Positions 45,180-55,552 of a DNA stretch of 64,000 nucleotides are shown here, piece after piece. The notes beneath the pieces were generated by a model, which made no database searches, was not told where the DNA came from, and saw only the letters and a list, made by a program, of their open reading frames with translations. The DNA is from Favolaschia claudopus (taxonomy: Eukaryota > Basidiomycota > Agaricomycetes > Agaricales > Mycenaceae). Every line of letters starts with the position of its first letter. Positions within the stretch are counted from its first letter, which is position 1. The stretch is taken from assembly GCA_037176885.1 (NCBI GenBank), contig JAWWNJ010000030.1, positions 434,001 to 498,000 on the forward strand. The letters are read 5' to 3'. A program made the translations under genes and the position numbers.

Positions 45180-46720
45180 AGTTATAACTCGGTAGTCTGG
45201 GCAATTCACCGTTCATACACTGCCAATTGGGCCAATTTGCCCAGCAGTCACCCACAAAATCTGGTTGAAAACACGCAATTTCCGATTCCGGTTACTTTTG
45301 GTCACACCGAGTAATATTGCCAGCTAGGCGGGGCGAGGCACGAGCCGCGTCTAGCGCAAGATAAGATTGCGAGAGAGCGCGGGGAGAGATCTGATTCACT
45401 GACGTCATCACAGGATCACCATTTGCAGCTCTGCTCGGTACCACCACCTCGCGCCGCGCTGGCGATTTTTGCGCGCGTTTTCGACCCGTCCTCACGCGTT
45501 TCTGTCGCGATTTTGCGCTCTAGCTGCCCGTCGTGTCGCCCACTGCCTCTCCGTGGCACATGCTCTCTGCCATCAACCTCAACGAATCCGATCTGCGGTT
45601 TTCTCGACGACTTTGAGCTCTCTCTGATCGCCCTGCACCGGCTCGAAACTGCTCTCTGGTGGTGTTAGTCCTGTATTTTGCGTCACCGGGGACGCGGTAT
45701 GTTTTAATCATGGTCCTTTTCCCTCTTTTCCTTGTCGCAGCGCTCCGGTTGGGGTGCCCGTCGCCTCCTCGCGTTTGCCGGTCGCGCTTCGCTTTGGAGC
45801 GCTGCTCCGTTTTGGGGGTCCGGCTGCTCGCTTCTGGCGTCGGTATCCCCCAGTCTCGTGTCGCGCTGGCCGCGGGCTGCACACACGAGTACGTCTCCTG
45901 CCCGGTGTCGCCTTTGTTGCGCTCTGGTTGTCGGGAGCGTCTCGCGAGCTACGTCTCCCACTCCCCGGAGTTGCTTTTATTGCGCTCTCGGGGTCGGGAG
46001 CGTCTCACAGCGGCCTGCGGCCACGCCTGACAAACCATCTTCACTATGCATGTTCATTTGCCCTTCATAGGCATTCTTGCATGAATTTTTGTCTACCCCG
46101 TCTCTTCGCGAGACATTCTTTCTTTATTTTACATACTGTACTACATGTCAGCTCCCAGAGCGCGACGAGCTATCTTATATATTGCCTCGAGTTTGTGCTC
46201 ACAAGTATGTCCTGAATTGAAGCTGAATCTATTACAATTCTGGCTAACACAAGATGTATGTAGACTGCTAGACAACTATGACAGGAATCCCAGCTGCGAC
46301 ATTTCTTTCTTGCCGCTCGCGGTGTCGGAGCTGAGGTGTGATCGGTGCAAGAGAACAGTGAGAAAGTGTAATACTCATGTACCTGCGCAATAGCCCGCGC
46401 AGATGAACTTTGAACTTGCTCAAGATGAGCTTCCTCCGAATCACCGACTTTGGTTTGCCCGGCGTGCCAATGCCACGAACTCTATTTTCCTCTAATTCCT
46501 CCTTCCGCGCTGCTCCATTTCCGTCACCTGAAACATTGTCATTGTGTTAGGGTGGGGCAGACAGCAGTGGTAGTTGATTGTGTTGAATTGTGGCGAGAGA
46601 ATCTGGTTTTGGCCGCAAGGAAACCAGGAAGGCGACGAGGAAGAGGCAAAAGAGGAAATAGACGCCGATGGTGTGTCAATTGATGGCATCAATCATGTTA
46701 TTTGCCAAGCGCCCATGTTA
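45180..46720. other. GC-rich unassigned stretch
   Basis: Frames at 45,423-46,070 overlap in several phases and reflect C/T- and G-rich composition. No domain is recognised. A near-repeat with GTCGGGAGCGTCTC and CTCCGGTT-like blocks (GCGCTCTGGTTGTCGGGAGC at about 45,919, GCGCTCTCGGGGTCGGGAGC at about 45,980) is visible. No gene is supported. Confidence 0.25.
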
Positions 46721-46850
46721 GTATGTAGGCTCGTAACCAGCCTGCCTACGATTTGCAACGGGTTTTACATTGGGGGGTGTCCGTTGCCGTAGGCAGGCTG
46801 GTACTTCTCGGGCCCTGCCAAAGGGCGGGGCCGGAGTTTGAAATTTATTG
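46720..46850. repeat. Hairpin repeat related to the Mutator-like MITE ends
   Basis: TAGGCTCG (46,726) is followed by CCAGCCTGCCTACG (46,737-46,750), a ~37-base spacer, and the exact reverse complement (46,788-46,801), then GGAGTTTGAAAT. The order TAGGCTCG, stem CCAGCCTG, stem CAGGCTGG, GAGTTTGAA matches one TIR arm of the MITE at 20,983, though the inner stem sequence differs. No second arm was seen, so this may be a solo end of a related element. Confidence 0.5.
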
Positions 46851-47449
46851 GTGGAGACATCAATTTACTCCTGCTCCACGGAAAATCCTCGATTTTCCTC
46901 AAATAAAATGGTACAGTGAATTTGTGATGACGGGCATTGCCCTTGCCGGAAACGGCATATTTGCACTTGTTTATTCCCTTTGGTGTCTTGCGATTTCATG
47001 TTCCCTCGTTTTCTGTGTTCTACACGAATTGAATGATCATTGTGTCAAGGTAAAAATTGCTCAGAAGATCTGTTCTAACATGTTTCCGTAAAAATATCTG
47101 GCTTTCCCGTGGCATATGCGCTTCTGCGTACAGTTCAAGTTGGGACCCGCATATTTGCGAACTCCATGTGTCTGAGAAAATTTACCAAGAATGCCCTAAC
47201 ACATCTCAGGACCGATGATAATGCGTGGGAAGGCCTGATGCGGATTTCCTGACTGAATCGGCCATTTTTCGGACCAAAAAAAAAATTGAAAATGCTCTTT
47301 GCGCAGAAAAATCGATTTCTGCCTCCTCAGAAAGCGTGGGAAATTTTCAAGTCCTGACTTTTTCACCCATTTTAAAAATCAGGCCTCCAAAGGCATTATC
47401 ATCGGTCCTCACATCTCTAGATCAGTATCTAATTATCTTATGCATGTTA
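46850..47449. other. Unassigned AT-rich stretch
   Basis: No supported gene. It shares GATGACGGGCATTGCCCTTG and the following GCCGGAAACGGCAT (46,925-46,960) with 30,615-30,650. Confidence 0.25.
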
Positions 47450-47638
47450 CAGTGGTGGCAAATAGAAATTGCCGTGGCTTTTTGGTAAGTATACTTCACC
47501 GAATGACCTCAAATAAGATGTAGAGAAGGGTATGTGATACTTCTGTACCTCTTAGAACACTCAGCAATATATCATGCACTGAGAATGCATCAATAATGGA
47601 TGGTTTCCGATTTTTGCTATATCCGGCAAAACACAATA

Positions 47639-47823
47639 GAGGCTTTGCGGTAGCCACTGGCGGCTAATTTTTCTCACGACCCGCTGAGCACCTGGGCTCA
47701 AGTAAGCCACCCTGAGCAGCTGTTATGAAGGGCATCTCAAGGTGGCTAACTTGGCCCAGTAGCATCCGTAGTCGTTGTGTGGCACGAGCCGCCAGTTCGT
47801 GTGGCGGCTCACCGCAAAGGCTC
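47639..47823. mobile_element. TA-flanked MITE nested in the left arm of the long-TIR element
   Basis: It starts GAGGCTTTGCGGTAGCC and ends GGCTCACCGCAAAGGCTC (inverted), with TA at 47,637-47,638 and 47,824-47,825. The matching place in the right arm has no insert, which confirms it is a later insertion. It is 185 bp and non-coding. Its ends are unlike the other 185-bp MITE, so the equal length is a coincidence. Confidence 0.75.
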
Positions 47824-49346
47824 TAATGTACCCTCAGCAAAGAAAGTGTCATAATAGGATAAAAGTACTTGAAAAACAATGCTAGTTCTCACTTTGATTG
47901 ACTGGAATTGATCGTCATTTGAGCTCACAACGGCCGCTCGAAGTAGGTCTGTCGGAAAAATCCTGGATTGCTTATAGCGGCGTGGAAGTAGTTAGAAGGT
48001 GTTCGAAGACCCCAAGCCTCGGGGTCTCTTATAATGTACAGTTAAAACCTCATGATGGCCTCTAAGACACTCGGGTGACCTCTAAGCCACTCTAATCCAT
48101 TACGCGATTGGAGCCTTCCAGCACCTTAGAATCCGCTAAAATCGACCAGAATCCCCCGGCATACTCAATAGCCATCCTGTATCTAGATTCTATACCAGTA
48201 CTACATCACACGTAGGGAGACATAGACGAAACAATTTTATTTCAAAACTGGAGAATAATGACACAATACTATTTCCCGCTAGCCGCTGACGACCACGGCG
48301 GGGGAGGGGAACTACAAGAGTATGCGGCAAGTGGTCAAGGAGAAAAGCCGGCTCGAGACCAGCTCGTCTGGGACGACCCCGCTTGAAATGACTACGCTTG
48401 CGGCGCCGGTTGACGCTGAGAATGGTCAAGATGAGCGCAGTCACGGTGAAAGCGAAAGAGGAAACATACCGATCGTCGTCGTCGTAATTGTGAACAACCG
48501 GGAAGAGGCTGCGTAGTCATAATCAACGCACCTTTCATCGTATTCTCGCTCATTTTCCCATACAAATTGCTCCTAGCTCACGACAGTGGTCAGTGCCAGT
48601 GTGAAGTCGATCCATGCTGTTGACGTACCGGTAACCGCCGTTCCTAAATCCAGCCCAGGCCTCACATCCAGCTTGCCCGAAATCCTCCTCAGTGCCTAGC
48701 CAATGCAGCTGTTGTCGTTGTCGTCGCCACTGAAACGTCAGTCGCAGTATTCAAGATCCGGTAGGGGTGTTTGGCAGGAGAGGGGAGGGGGGGCAACGGC
48801 GGCGGCGGCAGCGGCGGCAGCGACGGGACAGTGAGGGCGACGGCGATGACAAGATGCATTGTTGAGGTGGTGGTGGTGGTGGTGGTGGGAGGAGACAAGA
48901 GACGAGGGAGGCGTCCGCGTTGTGTGTGCTGCGTGTGGAGCACTGTCGTCATTGCTCGGCATCTCGGCATACTGACTGAGACGTTTTTCACGGTTTTCTG
49001 CCCAGCACGGCGTGGCAATTTTATGTCACAATCCATGAATTTACACGGATGCGAGCATGTACTGATGTTTTCACAGTGTTATTGACTCGTTCAAAATTGC
49101 CCTGACACCTCTAATCCCCTTAAGACACTGCTTGGCTCATAAGGGCTTCGAACCAGCTTAGGGTGGATTATAACCCACCCCGCCAGCAGTTCTAAGCCAT
49201 CCTAAGGCTTAGGAAGGTCCTAATCAGTTGGAAGCCCTTCGAAGCAATCCGCCATTTTTCCGACATCATTTTAGCCATTTTCTCTGCATTTTCAGCTATT
49301 TTGTGTGAAAATAGCCAACTCTGAGCGGTTGTTGTGAGCTCAAATA

Positions 49347-49531
49347 GGGGCGCTCAATTCTCAGCTCGTCGGCTCGTCTCGTCCCAGAAACTATTTAATT
49401 GCATGATGAGCTGATGAGCTGCTGATCCCACTCCGCATTTCTCTCCACTTCCCATCAAATTTTGATCCCCTCATCAGGAAATCGATATTTTACGGACGAG
49501 ACGAGCTGACGAGCTAAGAATTGAGCGCCCC
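49347..49531 (-). mobile_element. 185-bp TA-flanked MITE, copy 2 (nested in the long-TIR element)
   Basis: It lies in reverse orientation relative to the copies at 35,390 and 57,129 and reads the same base for base when compared by eye. TA flanks are at 49,345-49,346 and 49,532-49,533. The other arm of the host element (near 47,915) keeps the empty site. Confidence 0.9.
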
Positions 49532-49822
49532 TAATGAGGGTCAATTCCATTCAACAAAAGTGGAAACTAGGACTGTTTTTCAAGTACTTTCATCCTATTG
49601 TGACACTTTTTTGCTGAGGATACATTGAGTCTTTCCAGATATGGCAATAATCAGAAACTGTCCTGTTATTGATGCATTGTCAGGGCGTGATATATAGCTG
49701 AGTGTTCTAAGCAGTACATCGGTATCATATATTTATCTCTACATTTTATCTCAGGTCATTCGGTGCAGTATACAGCAAGATTTTGGCCAAAAAGCCACGG
49801 CAATTTCTATTTGCCACCACTG

Positions 49823-50571
49823 TATATGAGTCACGGCAATCAGCAATGAAAACATAGAGGACACAGACGATGTTAGAGAAACTGAATGGCCGTCTATCTG
49901 AATCCATTTTGCATTGATATTGCGGATCATCTCATCCAGGATTCAATAAGTGATACAGCCCTTTTGGAAACAATATACGGATTTTGGTCGAGTGGTGCTC
50001 GCCGCGACGACGCGCTACTCTCTCTGCCTTTTGCGCACCGAGTCTCGCACGTTGCCGACCGCCTCATGTCGCTTAGCATTATTTCTTATCGTTGTGTGAG
50101 GACTGACTACATCATGATAATCTACAGTTTCAATGCTTGTTCAATGCTTTTACCTGAGTTTCCACGAGAACGAATGGTTTGAATGAGCTTTTACCCGCTT
50201 TCAGGCTTTCCTCAAGCTTTCCTCCAATGTCTTGTTTTAAGTAATGATTTGGCGTCAAAAAATGAAACGGACTTGATTTTTCACGAAGCTATACAAGCCC
50301 CTTCAGCTTTGCCCTCTTTTCTGCGCTTCTCGTTCTTGAACAGATATGCAAAGCTAGACTTGAACCTTAGCTGCTGCTCAAGATGCGCGACAATATCTCT
50401 AAGTCTCACCGCAGGTACGAGGACTTTTGTGTTGTTCCGTCTGTTTACAAGAGACTACATACTCCAAGTCCGTCTCGGGACGCCCGGAAGAGGACCATCA
50501 CGGAGATCACCGGGTCACGTGCCCGCGACAGTAGCGTTTAGTGGAGTGGCTGAAGTTTATCGTAGGCTTAC
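49823..50571. other. Unassigned stretch
   Basis: Two frames (49,886-50,182 and 50,183-50,578) follow each other, but neither shows a domain. About 50,400-50,475 (ACCGCAGGTACGAGGACTTT and following) resembles 11,648-11,720, a dispersed repeat. Further exons of the minus-strand gene described next might lie here unrecognised. Confidence 0.25.
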
Positions 50572-51376
50572 TTGGTAGATAAGGGTCCAATTGCTCCCCT
50601 TGTTGGCTGAACTGCCAGCAGTACGAAGGTCGTTGAGCTCCTCAATAGATGTGGTGGCACCGGGAGGAGGGTGGTTGGTCGTATCGACCAAGGCTTTGTT
50701 AGGTCGGTGGAGATGGAAGGTGTATTGCATCTTGTTGAGCCTACCCTGAGCAGCAGCAGCCTTGACCGGGTCCTGAAGGTCTTGGCTTTCTCGTGCTATG
50801 ATGTGTCAGGAAAGAGTGGAAGCAACGGAAAAATACATATGTAATGTGGTTGAGGGATATAAATGCTGCGCTCTCGCGTGATCGCATCCTCACAAACAAA
50901 AGTAAATTTGGGACGCTCGCGTTGGGTAGAAAGAGTGTTCTGAAAACCTGGTCAGGTTTACTAGTAGACGAAGATTCCCTGCCGGATGACTGGACTACCT
51001 TAAGGGGGGTTTTAGTGGGTATGCAGCCTGGTCGTACTGGAGTTGGTTAACAGAATTTTCGGCTGGAGCCCCACACTAAGTTTGTTTTGTGCGTAACGGC
51101 ATTTCCTCCCGGACAATTTTCCCCGGCTCTCACTGGTTTCGAAAAACTAGTAAACAAAGTGGACGACCTTAGAATGCTTCTGCAGACTGAGAATCGTTAG
51201 GTTTAAATACCAAACACTCCAAAAAAAAAAAGGACAAAAAGAAAGCTGAGGGCATGAAGACTCACCTTGAGCTTCCACGAGTGAGGTCTTGAAGGTCTTG
51301 AAGCAAAACTCCGCCTTGATTCTTGAATCGAAAATTTTCAAGTCGACACAGGGGTAATATGTCAGCGTCTACCGGA
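50572..51376 (-). CDS. Two exons of an unrecognised minus-strand gene, intron occupied by a LINE
   Basis: The upstream exon (about 51,376-51,266) follows an acceptor-like TAG and reads TLTYYPCVDLKIFDSRIKAE then FCFKTFKTSLVEAQ. It ends at a GTGAGT donor. The next exon (50,795-50,572), after CATCATAG, reads ARESQDLQDPVKAAAAQGRL, NKMQYTFHLHRPNKALVDTT and SIEELNDLRTAGSSANKGSN, and ends at a GTAAGC donor. The two join in phase, and the composition looks like true protein. The 470-bp intron contains the LINE fragment at 50,842-51,231; without it the intron would be ~80 bp, normal for a fungus. I do not recognise the family. Exons on both sides are missing from this model. Confidence 0.45.
50842..51231 (+). 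mobile_element. 5'-truncated LINE, same family as the full-length copy at 23.3-29.8 kb
   Basis: It encodes WLRDINAALSRDRILTNKSK and VLKTWSGLLVDEDSLPDDWT, ending GVLVGMQPGRTGVG and a stop at 51,048-51,050. These match the last ~70 codons of the full-length element. The 3' UTR that follows (GGCATTTCCTCCCGGACA, GAATGCTTCTGCAGACTGA) and a short A tail (51,221-51,231) also match. It is a typical truncated LINE insertion. It lies antisense inside an intron of the minus-strand gene around it. No clear target duplication was seen. Confidence 0.85.
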
Positions 51377-51822
51377 AGACCGTAGCTCTACCCTTAATAT
51401 AGCGGGGATCAGCAAGTAGTATGGTCAGAAGCAGAGATAATCCCCGCTGGGGGCAATAAGAAGGAGAATGAGACCTCAGAAGATCCCGAGGGCAGACTCC
51501 TGAGTGAACTCAGAGACATAGTGTGAAGGGCAGCAGGTTAGATAAGCTGAGGAGAGCTAGGACGGCCAAAAGAAAAGCTTGACGCTTCGCATGCCGAAGT
51601 CGCTGCACAGAGAGCTTGAGCACGTCGTGCCGTGTGTCGGTCATGGAAGGACCCCGGATAATCCCTTGAGAGGCTAGGTACACAAAATCCCGAAATCGAT
51701 TCATTTTGTCCAGACGAAAAAAGTTCCCACGCTTTAGAAATCGCGTTTTTTTAGCGTCCGGTCATTTTCAATTTTTTTCGTCCCGAAAATCTTTTAATTT
51801 TTGTCCGGATAGCGAGGACCTA

Positions 51823-52284
51823 TGGTGCGCATCGCCTAAACACCACCAAACAGGAACAAAATTTATTACCCCAGATCAAAGCCTTCCCACGCCTGATCCT
51901 CTGGCCAAAACACTCCGATTAGATGGTAGACTAAACCCTCTAGAGAAATTTCCCATCCGCTCAAAACTCACAATAAATATATTTTTCATGGCATGGATTT
52001 GAGGCATCACTGATGCAATCAATCAATCACTCATGTGTGCTTACGTAGCCTTCCCATTTTGGGGAGCCATAACTTCGGACGACAAATGAAAGCGTGCCAA
52101 AGTCATAGGTGAGTGCTTCACAACAGCTCATACTGCTCCCCAAACGTTTTTAGCATGCCCCTCATCGATATTCAGGGCCACAAATATAATATTAATTTTG
52201 GTTTTTTCTTCTGGGGCAATTTGAGCCATCAATGATCGGATCATTGATGGGACCTATTTGGCGGTGACTTGGCGATGCGCACCA
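51823..52284. mobile_element. TA-flanked MITE, 462 bp, TGGTGCGCATCGC ends (copy 1)
   Basis: The left end TGGTGCGCATCGCCTAAACA and the inverted right end GGCGATGCGCACCA are bounded by TA (51,821-51,822; 52,285-52,286). Inside are ATCAATGATCGGATCATTGA (a palindrome-like block) and GATTGATTGATTGC-type repeats. A partial copy lies at 58,962-59,285. Non-coding. The flanks (about 51,640-51,668 and 52,287-52,315) share CTCAAGGGATTATCCGGGGT in opposite orientation, apparently an older repeat at the site. Confidence 0.75.
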
Positions 52285-53831
52285 TAGCCCCTCAAGGGAT
52301 TATCCGGGGTCCTGTCATGAATGGCTCGGCTACAGACAGCAAAAAATGGACTTTTGCTCTCGGTCCGGGCTCGATACTGATGGCGGTGGAAAATACTGGT
52401 ATCCAGATACCGTCGGAGTTTCAAACGCGGCCCGGCTCCCGCGCACAGCCTCTCACCACCATCCGCGGCCGTCGACGACACACTCCAGTCTCCCGCCAAT
52501 GCGCCGTTGGGCTCGGATTGCCTGCACCGACTACGAACGTTCAAGACTCGGCCTCATGCATTCGACCTCCTTCTTCTCGACCTCCTCGCCGCCTACGGAC
52601 CCATTCTCCATTGGCTCATCTTGACTGCTTCCAAATTTTTCTGCGGCATTTATTCTCCCTTGCACCTCTCCGAAACTGGTTTCAGCACGACCACGTCCAG
52701 CATATTTCTTCTTGGTATCTTCTGCCCTCGTTGAATAGCAGGGGCCACTTTATTAGGAGGATTTGGGACGTGGATTTATTGAACTGTATATTAGTAATTT
52801 AGTACGTTCCCATCCTCCTTGTTGTTTCTTTCGTACTTATCTCGTTCGCTCTGGAGCTGCTTTCTACGACTTCCTCTACGATCGTTCTCTTTATCTTACT
52901 GTTTACAACCCACCCTCTGCTGTTGTATGATGTCCAGGTCTACTTTACTTCCTCCAATACATCAGATTCACATCTGATACATGTACATCGTTCTTTAGTG
53001 TCCCTTCTCGTCTCACCTCCGCTGTCTAGGGCATCATCGTCTAGCGTCGTCGCCTCGTCCCTCGTCCCTTCCTTCGTGATGTCGTCTCCATCACCATCGA
53101 CTGCTGATTTCTCGCCGACACCGCCGCCTCCTTGCTAAACCACCAATCTCAGTATCTTATAGACTTCTTGCCAAGTCTTTTTCCTCCATACTCTTCTGTG
53201 CGGTCCGCTGGGTTGAGGTTTGCCTTGCTTGCGCTCAAAGGGACGGTTGGCGTGTCAGGTTGATGGACTGTGCACCCGCCCTTTGCTGGTACCAGCGACC
53301 ATCAATTCGGGTCTGGGGCGTGTGTGTATGTTGAAACCTCGCTAGAAAAATCTGTGGACCGGCTGCGAGAAATGTGTCCGAGTTCGGAGCGGCCTGAAAT
53401 ATGTGGTCATAAGCAAACAAGACTGATGTAGTCGAGTAGTATGGTAATCAACCTACTTGAATGCAATGTAAGTTCTCGGTTCTATACCATGCGAGAAGCA
53501 GTGAATGTCGAGGGTGCCATAGACAATGCTGCAGTCGCAAACGCAGCACAATACGCGAATTCGCGTCTGCGGGGCATTTGCGACTTCAACAGCGCGGGGT
53601 CCGGTAAGGCATATAGAGAGTAGCAGAAACCAGCACCGAGGCAAAGGTGGAGGTGCTTTGCAGTGCTGCCAGTGCAGTCGACATGGAGTAGATCGAACGA
53701 AAACAAAAACACCTTGCATTTGGATAAAGCTTTATTTTTTATCACAGCAGATGAAGCAGCATGTTGTATTCAGAACCAGAAGAAAGGTAGTATGGTAGAG
53801 AGTTAAATTCGTCGACAGATTGATCGAAATA
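52285..53831. other. Unassigned stretch with C/T-rich parts
   Basis: Frames at 52,269-52,802 and 52,346-52,734 overlap in three phases without any domain. About 52,800-53,150 is C/T- and TCG-rich. Frames at 53,441-53,798 on both strands mirror each other and are not credible genes. Nothing supported. Confidence 0.25.
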
Positions 53832-54649
53832 TGGTGCCGCTCACTTACTATCGTGCCAAATAGGTCTGGATTTGCACAACAGGTCTGGATTTTCAATTTT
53901 TCTCTTCTCCCTTTTCGATTTGGACCTCCGGACTTTTCGGAATCTGTTTGTATGCTATTGAGCTATAGATCCTGCAAGTTTCGTAGCGATACGACCAAAG
54001 GAAGGCAGTAAGAAAAACGGGCTTTCATCAAGGTATTTTGATGGATTGACAGGACAGATCAAAAACCTCGAGAAAATGGCGAACGTTTCTTGACATTGGA
54101 CTTGCATGAAATCGTGAAGATTTTAGCTCTACCCATAGTGAATTGGTACCGGAATAGATGCCGAAAAATCCGGAGACCCAAAGTGCAAAGGGAGGAGAGA
54201 AAAATCGAAAATCCAGACCCATTGTGAAAATCCAGACCTATTTGGCACGATAGTAGTCGCCGCTACTTTTGTACAGAAATTGATGGCCCATTGATCTCAT
54301 CAGGGAAAAATCTGATTTTTTAATCCTCTTGCAGAAATGCTCCATTTCATGGTAGCTACATTTTGGCAAGAGGAATTGAGCTCAGAATAAAAACTGGGCG
54401 AGATATATATTTTACCTTCGACCGAATTGGCCACCCCTAACAAAATGCCTCAAGCGAGGCCTTACGAGGGGTGGATCACCACTGGAAAGGGCAAAAACGA
54501 TGATTTTTCCCGCGCTGCGCGCGCTGAATTTTTCCAAAAGAGCTCTAAATTTGAGCCAAAATCTGCGAATTTGGGGGGTCTATCAGCCAAAAATTTTCCG
54601 CCAGATTGGCCGCTGTACAAAAGTAGCGGTGACTAAGTGAGCGGCACCA
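53832..54649. mobile_element. TA-flanked MITE, ~410 bp, interrupted by another MITE
   Basis: The end TGGTGCCGCTCACTTAG (continuing CACCGCTACTTTTGTACAG on the right arm) is present in inverted orientation at both ends, with TA outside (53,830-53,831; 54,650-54,651). The left TIR is split at 53,846 by the nested MITE 53,848-54,253; without it and one TA copy the left TIR matches the right one. Non-coding. Confidence 0.8.
53848..54253. mobile_element. TA-flanked MITE, 406 bp, nested in the TIR of another
   Basis: It starts CTATCGTGCCAAATAGGTCT and ends in the reverse complement, with TA at 53,846-53,847 and 54,254-54,255. The TIRs extend ~70 bp and contain a repeated GGTCTGGATTT unit twice per arm. 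The insertion point is proven by the intact right TIR of the host element. No coding capacity. Confidence 0.85.
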
Positions 54650-55552
54650 TAGCAACGTGAATTCAGTGATATTCTTGACGTTGAGTCGAATGCAGAGAGG
54701 GGAGGCCGAGGATTTTTGAGGAAAGTTTTGCCCCAGAAACACACAGAGCAATAGACGAATGTTAAGCGCTGAGCAGCGGCCAGCGGCGTGGGCGAGAGAG
54801 GAGAGAGACGACAGAGAGCAAAGAGAGAAAATCAGCGCGATGACGCAATGATTGACAGATCACGGCACATCATTGAGTTCAAACTCCGTCGGTATATTGC
54901 CGGGGTCACAAGAAAAGCGCTTTAAAAACTCTCTTCCCAGTAGATACCGATTTAAAAAAGGCTGCGAGCACTTACATACATATAGAAGCCTCGCAACTTT
55001 TTCCACATTTGTTTGGGAACTTTGCGTTGAGAAAAAAACTATCTTGGCTATCTGGTGGCAGTGTGAGAGCGCGGGTTGAAGCGCCGAGAAGCCCTCGACA
55101 TCTTTGCACAAACAATGACGAATCTCTCCCCTTTTTTTCGTTTCTTTTTTTCTTTATTTTTTTATTTTTGTCCACCGACACCGGTATCGAGCCTCGGTCC
55201 GAGGCTCTAGGCGTCGGCTATAGGTAGGTGGCTGTGCAATCGGTCATTTTTTTTGGGTCCGAAAACTCATTTTTGATGCTACGGCTTAGATTTTGATAAA
55301 CGTCACACATTCAATGCTATCTATATTGGCCTGGGTACAACGTTGCTACGCCGGAAACCTACTGTAGAGAATCCGAAGCACTGAATGACGATTGAACTTG
55401 GATTGAACGACAACAGATGTTTTTTACTGGGCGACAGTTTGGCTATGCGCTCCCTATCGTAACAATCTCTTTTTCCGCTTTCGGAGCGGAGCATTGCGGC
55501 CGCACAAATATATAATCCTAGGCCTGGGACACACTGAAATTTCTAGGTTACA
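54650..55552. other. Upstream region of the terpene synthase; nothing else recognised
   Basis: Short frames here carry no domain. About 54,790-54,830 is GA-rich and about 55,128-55,170 is a T-rich run. The 55,494 frame overlaps the terpene synthase in a wrong phase. No other biosynthetic gene (P450, oxidase, transporter) was seen on this side. Confidence 0.3.

Larger units (their letters stand above)
35581..45180. mobile_element. Candidate KDZ-type transposon carrying a TET/JBP-like gene and a SAP gene
   Basis: Three genes lie between two clusters of related short GC-rich motifs. The left cluster (35,600-36,005) has CCAGCGAAAACCAGCGAAAA and CCGGTGGC, a tandem ACCGTTGGCT-like decamer at 35,761-35,789, and CCAACGGAAGCCGGTGGA. 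The right cluster (45,010-45,175) has CCAGCAAAGACCAGTGGC and CCAACGGAAACCGCCGACGG. Such repeated ends are what a transposase binds. The inner genes are a KDZ/CxC-type transposase-like protein (-), a TET/JBP-like dioxygenase (+) and a SAP-domain protein (-). KDZ elements linked with TET/JBP genes are published for mushrooms. The exact ends, target duplication and membership of the SAP gene are inference. Confidence 0.55.
47450..49822. mobile_element. Long-TIR TA-flanked DNA element, 2.37 kb, non-autonomous
   Basis: The ends CAGTGGTGGCAAATAGAAAT and their reverse complement lie exactly at 47,450 and 49,822 with TA outside (47,448-47,449; 49,823-49,824). Inverted homology continues for about 500 bp into each arm (for example CACCGAATGACCT, AGTACTTGAAAAAC, GAGCTCACAAC). 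The left arm is interrupted by a MITE at 47,639-47,823 and the right arm by the 185-bp MITE at 49,347-49,531; each arm shows the other's empty site. The centre (48,190-49,080) is GC-rich with GGC, GTC and GGT runs and no transposase, so mobilisation would be in trans. TA target and CAGT-type ends fit the Tc1/mariner/pogo group. Confidence 0.8.

Noticed and set aside
45423..46070. Overlapping GC-rich frames, possibly a gene
   Set aside because: Three frames are open at once, with Ser/Arg/Leu-rich translations and no splice logic or domain, which is typical of compositional openness.
48700..49085. Frames with poly-Val/poly-His/poly-Pro runs
   Set aside because: They are translations of GGT, GGC and GTC simple repeats in the centre of the long-TIR element.
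55180..55230. Possible tRNA-like stretch (GGCTCGATACC on the minus strand)
   Set aside because: It resembles a B box, but I could not fold the four arms or find an A box and anticodon loop at the right distance. No tRNA or rRNA gene was found elsewhere.
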